Assembly: GCA_007134215.1 (NCBI GenBank)
Contig: SLLG01000261.1
Span: forward strand, 1-35,173
Direction of reading: 5' to 3'
Source of the DNA: Opitutales bacterium
GTDB taxonomy: Bacteria; Verrucomicrobiota; Verrucomicrobiia; Opitutales; Oceanipulchritudinaceae
Length of the DNA stretch: 35,173 bases
Each line of letters opens with the position of its first letter. The first letter of the stretch is position 1. The position numbers were made by a program, and so were the translations under genes. The notes under the pieces are model-generated. The model did no database searches and was not told the origin of the DNA. It saw only the letters and a list, made by a program, of their open reading frames with translations. Of this stretch, positions 31,607-35,173 are shown in pieces.

Positions 31607-31626
31607 CGCGCCCGCTCACGGGCGCG
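31607..31626 (+). repeat. Hairpin in the cysD leader
   Basis: CGCGCCCG (31607-31614) pairs perfectly with CGGGCGCG (31619-31626) across a CTCA loop. It ends 90 nt before the cysD ATG. There is no following T run, so it is probably an RNA structure of the cysD leader and not a terminator. Confidence 0.5.
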
Positions 31627-31716
31627 GGCGAACCCGCCCCTTCAGGAATTTCCCCCAATTCGGGGCTCGCCATGGCGGGAGGCGGGTACACACTGGCCGG
31701 TTTTTCGATTTTCACC

Positions 31717-32625
31717 ATGACGCAGAGCTACAACGTAAGCCATTTGGAACACCTCGAGTCGGAGGGTATCTATGTCCTGCGCGAGGTTGCGGCGCAGTTT
31801 CAGAACCCGGCGCTGCTTTTCAGCGGGGGCAAGGACTCGATCTGTGTCGCGCACCTCGCCAAGAAGGCGTTCTGGCCGGCGCGGCCGCCCTTTCCGTTCC
31901 TGCATGTCGACACGGGGCACAACTTCCCGGAGACGATTGAATACCGCGACAAGTTTGTCGCCGACATCGGAGCCAGCCTCATCGTGGCAAGCGTGCAGGA
32001 CTCCATCGACAAGGGCCGCGTGCGCGAGGAGAAGGGGCCCAACGCGAGCCGCAACGCCCTGCAGACGGTCACGCTTCTCGACGCCATCACCGAGAACGGC
32101 TTCGACTGCGCCATCGGCGGCGCGCGCCGCGACGAGGAGAAGGCGCGGGCGAAGGAACGCTTCTTCAGCCACCGCGACGACTTCGGCCAGTGGGACCCGA
32201 AGAACCAGCGGCCCGAGTTGTGGAACCTCTTCAACGGGCGCATGCATCCTGGCGAGCATTTCCGTGTCTTTCCGCTCTCCAACTGGACCGAGATGGATGT
32301 GTGGCAATACATCAAGAAGGAGAACATCCCCCTCCCTTCGATCTATTTTTCGCACGAGCGCGACGTCGTCGAACGCGGCGGCACGTTCCTTGCCTTGACG
32401 GATTTCATTTCCTTGCAGGAGGGCGAGACGCCGCAGAAGCGGATCGTGCGCTTCCGCACCGTGGGCGACGCGACCTGCACCGGCGCCGTCGAGTCGACGG
32501 CCGACACCCTCGAAGCCGTCATCGCCGAAGTCGCCGCCGCGCGGCAGACCGAGCGAGGCACCCGCGCCGACGACAAGCGCTCCGAGACCGCCATGGAGGA
32601 CCGCAAACGCCAAGGCTACTTCTAA
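31717..32625 (+). CDS. cysD: Sulfate adenylyltransferase small subunit
   Basis: The catalytic subunit of ATP sulfurylase: with CysN it makes adenosine 5'-phosphosulfate from ATP and sulfate. 302 aa, the usual CysD length. The PP-loop SGGKDS is at residues 36-41, followed by [45 protein letters not shown] and the conserved C-terminal [13 protein letters not shown] 31717 gives the canonical [20 protein letters not shown] opening; in-frame starts upstream read as leader. Its partner cysN does not follow directly: gmd lies between them. No cysC, cysH or sulfite reductase gene is in the window, so the product could serve either assimilation or sulfation. Confidence 0.97.
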   Translation: MTQSYNVSHLEHLESEGIYVLREVAAQFQNPALLFSGGKDSICVAHLAKKAFWPARPPFPFLHVDTGHNFPETIEYRDKFVADIGASLIVASVQDSIDKGRVREEKGPNASRNALQTVTLLDAITENGFDCAIGGARRDEEKARAKERFFSHRDDFGQWDPKNQRPELWNLFNGRMHPGEHFRVFPLSNWTEMDVWQYIKKENIPLPSIYFSHERDVVERGGTFLALTDFISLQEGETPQKRIVRFRTVGDATCTGAVESTADTLEAVIAEVAAARQTERGTRADDKRSETAMEDRKRQGYF

Positions 32626-32671
32626 TCTCTTCCTCTACGTCTTCCTCATCCACCGCGTCCCCCGTTCCATC

Positions 32672-32692
32672 CACAAACGTATTATATATTAA
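32672..32692 (+). promoter_or_regulatory. AT-rich tract before gmd, possible promoter -10 region
   Basis: A run of A and T (GTATTATATATTAA) stands out in the otherwise GC-rich 110-nt gap between cysD and gmd, about 45 nt before the gmd start. TATATT within it could be a -10 box; no good -35 is seen. It suggests that gmd has its own promoter. Confidence 0.3.
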
Positions 32693-32735
32693 CACCACCG
32701 ACGCGATCTCCCCGCTCTCCAGTCGGCCCACCGCC

Positions 32736-33782
32736 ATGAAGACCGCACTCATCACCGGAATTACCGGCCAAGACGGCTCCTACCTCGCCGAGCAGCTCCT
32801 TGAAAAGGGCTATACCGTCCACGGGATGATCCGCCGCTCGAGCAGCTTCAACACCGGTCGCATCGACCACCTTTTCAACGATCCGGAGATCCACGACAAG
32901 ACGCTCTTTCTCCACCACGGCGACCTCACCGACTCCTCCAATCTCAACCGGCTCCTCGAGAAAATCGCGCCCGACGAGATCTACAACCTCGGCGCGCAGA
33001 GCCATGTGAAGGTGTCTTTCGAGGTGCCCGAATACACGGCGGAGGTCGACGGCGTGGGCACCCTCCGCTTCATCGACGCCATCAAGGAGGTCGGCCTCAA
33101 AGACAAGACGCGCTTCTACCAGGCCTCGACCTCCGAACTCTACGGCAAGGTGCAGGCTGTCCCGCAGTCGGAGACCACCCCCTTTTATCCGCGTTCGCCC
33201 TACGGCGTGGCCAAGCTCTACGGCTACTGGATTATCGTCAACTACCGCGAGGCCTACGGCATCTACGCCTGCAACGGAATTCTCTTCAACCATGAATCGC
33301 CCCGGCGCGGTGAGACCTTCGTCACGCGCAAAATCACCCGCGCCGCCGCGCGCATCGCCCACGGCCTTCAGGAAGAGCTGCTCCTCGGCAACCTCGACGC
33401 CAAGCGCGACTGGGGTTATGCGCCCGAATACACCGAGGGCATGTGGCGCATCCTACAGCAGTCCGAACCGGACGACTACGTCCTCGCCACGAACGAGACC
33501 CACACCGTGCGCGAATTCGTGCAGTTCGCCTTCCGCCACCTCGGCATCGAGCTTGCCTTCGAGGGAGCGGGAGTCGAAGAGCGCGGCGTCTGCACAAAGA
33601 CGGGCAAAACCCGCGTACGCGTCGACCCCAGATACTTCCGCCCCGCCGAGGTCGACCTGCTCATCGGCGACTTCACCAAGGCCAAAGAAAAACTGGGCTG
33701 GGAGCCCGCTACCAAATTCGACAAACTCGTCGAGATCATGGCCCGCGCCGACTACGACAAAGTCGCCCGCCGCGGCTACTGA
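32736..33782 (+). CDS. gmd: GDP-mannose 4,6-dehydratase
   Basis: Converts GDP-D-mannose to GDP-4-keto-6-deoxymannose, the first step to GDP-L-fucose and GDP-rhamnose or perosamine. An NADP-dependent extended short-chain dehydrogenase of 348 aa, the usual length. It shows the nucleotide motif [15 protein letters not shown] (Gly8, Gly11, Gly14), [14 protein letters not shown], a [10 protein letters not shown] active-site segment and the catalytic Tyr-x3-Lys in [12 protein letters not shown], then [17 protein letters not shown] and [10 protein letters not shown], all typical of Gmd. ATG 32736 places the nucleotide motif at the very N terminus, as expected. It sits between cysD and cysN; the next gene after cysN appears to be fcl, which would take the product on to GDP-L-fucose. 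Confidence 0.97.
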   Translation: MKTALITGITGQDGSYLAEQLLEKGYTVHGMIRRSSSFNTGRIDHLFNDPEIHDKTLFLHHGDLTDSSNLNRLLEKIAPDEIYNLGAQSHVKVSFEVPEYTAEVDGVGTLRFIDAIKEVGLKDKTRFYQASTSELYGKVQAVPQSETTPFYPRSPYGVAKLYGYWIIVNYREAYGIYACNGILFNHESPRRGETFVTRKITRAAARIAHGLQEELLLGNLDAKRDWGYAPEYTEGMWRILQQSEPDDYVLATNETHTVREFVQFAFRHLGIELAFEGAGVEERGVCTKTGKTRVRVDPRYFRPAEVDLLIGDFTKAKEKLGWEPATKFDKLVEIMARADYDKVARRGY

Positions 33783-33815
33783 ATCCCCGCCGGGCCCGAC
33801 CTGTAATTTTCCATC

Positions 33816-35093
33816 ATGACAGCCGCAAAAACCACGGATTACCTCGACATGGAACTGCTCCGCTTCTCCACGGCGGGCAGCGTCGATGACGGCAAGAGCA
33901 CGCTCATCGGGCGCCTCATGTTCGACACGAAGACGATCTTCGAAGACCAGCTCGAAGCCGTCGTGCGCTCCTCGCGCCAGCGCGGGGACGAAAACGTGAA
34001 CCTCGCGCTGCTGACCGACGGGCTGCGCGCCGAGCGTGAGCAGGGCATCACCATCGATGTCGCCTACCGCTACTTCGCCACGCCGAAGCGCAAGTTCATT
34101 ATCGCGGACACGCCGGGGCATATCCAGTACACGCGCAACATGGTGACGGGGGCCTCCACCGCCAACCTCGCCATCATTCTCGTCGACGCGCGCAAGGGCA
34201 TCATCGAGCAGACCTGCCGCCATAGCTTCATCGCCAGTCTGCTGCAGATCCAGCACGTCGTCCTCTGCGTCAACAAGATGGATCTCGTCGACTACAGCGA
34301 GGACCGCTTCGACGAGATTGTCGCCGAATACAAGGAGTTCGCCTCGCGCCTGCAGATCCCGCAGATGACCTTCATCCCCATCAGCGCGCTGCACGGCGAC
34401 AACGTCGTCAACAAGTCCGAAAAGACGTCGTGGTATCAGGGGCCGCCGCTTCTCTACCACCTCGAGACCGTCTACATCGGCTCTGACGCCAACCACGTCG
34501 ATGCCCGCCTGCCCGTGCAATGGGTCATCCGCCCGCACTCCGCGCAGTGGCATGACTTCCGCGGCTTCGCCGGGCGCGTCGCCGGCGGCGTTTTCAAGCC
34601 GGGCGACGAGGTCACCGTCATGCCGAGCGGCTTTTCCACGCGTATCAAGGCCGTCCATACCGCCGACGGCGAACTCGCCGAGGCGTTCCACCCGCATTCG
34701 GTCACGGTCACCCTCGAAGACGAGATCGACATCTCCCGCGGCGACATGCTCGCCAAGCCTAACAACCTGCCCAAGGTCGCGCAGGACGTCGAAGCCATGA
34801 TCTGCTGGTTTTCCGAAAAGGAGAAGCTCGACCCGCGTGGCCAATACCTCCTCAAGCACACGACCAACGAGGTCAAAGCGCGTGTGCAGGAGGTCCTCTA
34901 CAAGGTCGACGTCAACACCCTCCACAAAATCGAGGACGACCGCGAGATCGGGCTCAATGAAATCGGCCGCGTGCGTATCCGCACAAGCGCCCCCCTCCTG
35001 CACGACAGCTACCAGCGCAACCGCATCACCGGCAGCTTCATCCTCGTCGATCCCTTCACCCACGACACCGTCGCCGCCGGCATGATCCGGTAG
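33816..35093 (+). CDS. cysN: Sulfate adenylyltransferase large subunit (GTPase)
   Basis: The regulatory GTPase of ATP sulfurylase, related to EF-Tu, which couples GTP hydrolysis to APS formation by CysD. 425 aa: P-loop GSVDDGKST (21-29), a switch I region ending [32 protein letters not shown] (G3), NKMD (G4), SALHGDNV (G5), then the two EF-Tu-like beta barrels. It is somewhat shorter than the E. coli protein and has no fused APS kinase (CysC) domain. It starts 33 nt after gmd, so it is probably cotranscribed with gmd. A PAPS-forming kinase, if present, must be encoded elsewhere. Confidence 0.97.
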   Translation: MTAAKTTDYLDMELLRFSTAGSVDDGKSTLIGRLMFDTKTIFEDQLEAVVRSSRQRGDENVNLALLTDGLRAEREQGITIDVAYRYFATPKRKFIIADTPGHIQYTRNMVTGASTANLAIILVDARKGIIEQTCRHSFIASLLQIQHVVLCVNKMDLVDYSEDRFDEIVAEYKEFASRLQIPQMTFIPISALHGDNVVNKSEKTSWYQGPPLLYHLETVYIGSDANHVDARLPVQWVIRPHSAQWHDFRGFAGRVAGGVFKPGDEVTVMPSGFSTRIKAVHTADGELAEAFHPHSVTVTLEDEIDISRGDMLAKPNNLPKVAQDVEAMICWFSEKEKLDPRGQYLLKHTTNEVKARVQEVLYKVDVNTLHKIEDDREIGLNEIGRVRIRTSAPLLHDSYQRNRITGSFILVDPFTHDTVAAGMIR

Positions 35094-35137
35094 CCAATTT
35101 CCGTAGCCGAAGATTTGGACCGGCCTCCCAGCCATCC

Positions 35138-35173
35138 ATGAACCCGCATTCCAAAACGAAAATCTACGTCGCC
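35138..35173 (+). CDS. fcl: Start of probable GDP-L-fucose synthase, cut by the window edge
   Basis: Only 12 codons are present (MNPHSKTKIYVA), starting 44 nt after cysN. KIYVA is how GDP-L-fucose synthases usually open, just before the AGHRGMVGSA nucleotide-binding loop, which would lie beyond the edge. With gmd two genes upstream, fcl is the natural reading. The sequence seen is too short to prove it; another nucleotide-sugar epimerase is possible. Confidence 0.6.
   Translation, partial: MNPHSKTKIYVA

Larger units (their letters stand above)
31338..31716. other. Divergent intergenic region between the coiled-coil gene and cysD
   Basis: 379 nt with no gene that I can support. From 31338 to about 31560 it is AT-rich and must hold the promoters for both directions, but I see no convincing -35/-10 pair. 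A 14-bp palindrome lies at 31542-31555 and an 8-bp stem hairpin at 31607-31626; both are listed separately. The frame of cysD is open back to GTG 31672, but the added residues do not look like CysD. Confidence 0.5.

Noticed and set aside
1-35173. tRNA, rRNA or riboswitch genes
   Set aside because: No cloverleaf, rRNA-like stretch or known riboswitch core was noticed by eye. A covariance-model scan would be needed to exclude small RNAs.

Overview
The window is a high-GC chromosomal segment from a Gram-negative bacterium. It carries Kdo transferase and a lipid A-type acyltransferase, so the cell makes lipopolysaccharide. The best guess for the host is Verrucomicrobiota, probably near the Opitutae. 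The reasons are the style of the secreted proteins (a heparinase-like enzyme with a C-terminal 'GDGIQNLVKYALGLDP' module, a Trp-rich C-terminal module, LVIVD and thrombospondin-3 repeats), a lysine/alanine-rich extension on RpoD, and a Na/Pi symporter next to a PhoU-domain gene. This placement is inference, because there is no rRNA in the window.

Layout. Positions 1-266 are an AT-richer edge with the open tail of an unknown gene. Positions 267-7762 are housekeeping: kdtA (-), head to head with a periplasmic M16 protease (+), then hemL (+), then a phosphate pair nptA-phoU (-). Positions 8019-13511 are accessory in character: a secreted heparinase II/III-like lyase, a REP-associated tyrosine transposase (RAYT), a lipid A-type acyltransferase and a small lipoprotein. 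Positions 13543-17423 are the core dnaG-rpoD unit (-), followed by a lone ExbB/TolQ-type channel protein (+).

Positions 18572-28556 are the most unusual part: five consecutive genes for large exported proteins. The first four are joined by 4-nt ATGA stop/start overlaps. The first protein has a cohesin-like domain with Ig, BACON and Trp-rich modules. The second starts with a type I dockerin carrying two complete calcium loops and also has a long Asp/Glu tract. The third is a single-pass membrane protein. The fourth is an LVIVD propeller with thrombospondin-3 repeats and a C-terminal 'VSYLNALP' tandem repeat. The fifth is a Kelch propeller with a glycine-rich region. The cluster looks like a calcium-dependent extracellular assembly built on a cohesin-dockerin contact; no catalytic enzyme is evident in it. 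That makes it a candidate for an undescribed surface complex.

Positions 28745-31337 (-) hold a fragment of a glycoside hydrolase-like gene, a histidine kinase with unusual catalytic boxes, and an exported coiled-coil protein built from three copies of one module, which ends in a strong intrinsic terminator. Positions 31717-35173 (+) are cysD-gmd-cysN followed by the first 12 codons of what looks like fcl. This interleaves sulfate activation with GDP-fucose synthesis and suggests production of a sulfated, fucose-containing polysaccharide. Together with the lyase and the surface cluster, it points to a carbohydrate-oriented, perhaps marine or mucus-associated life style (inference).
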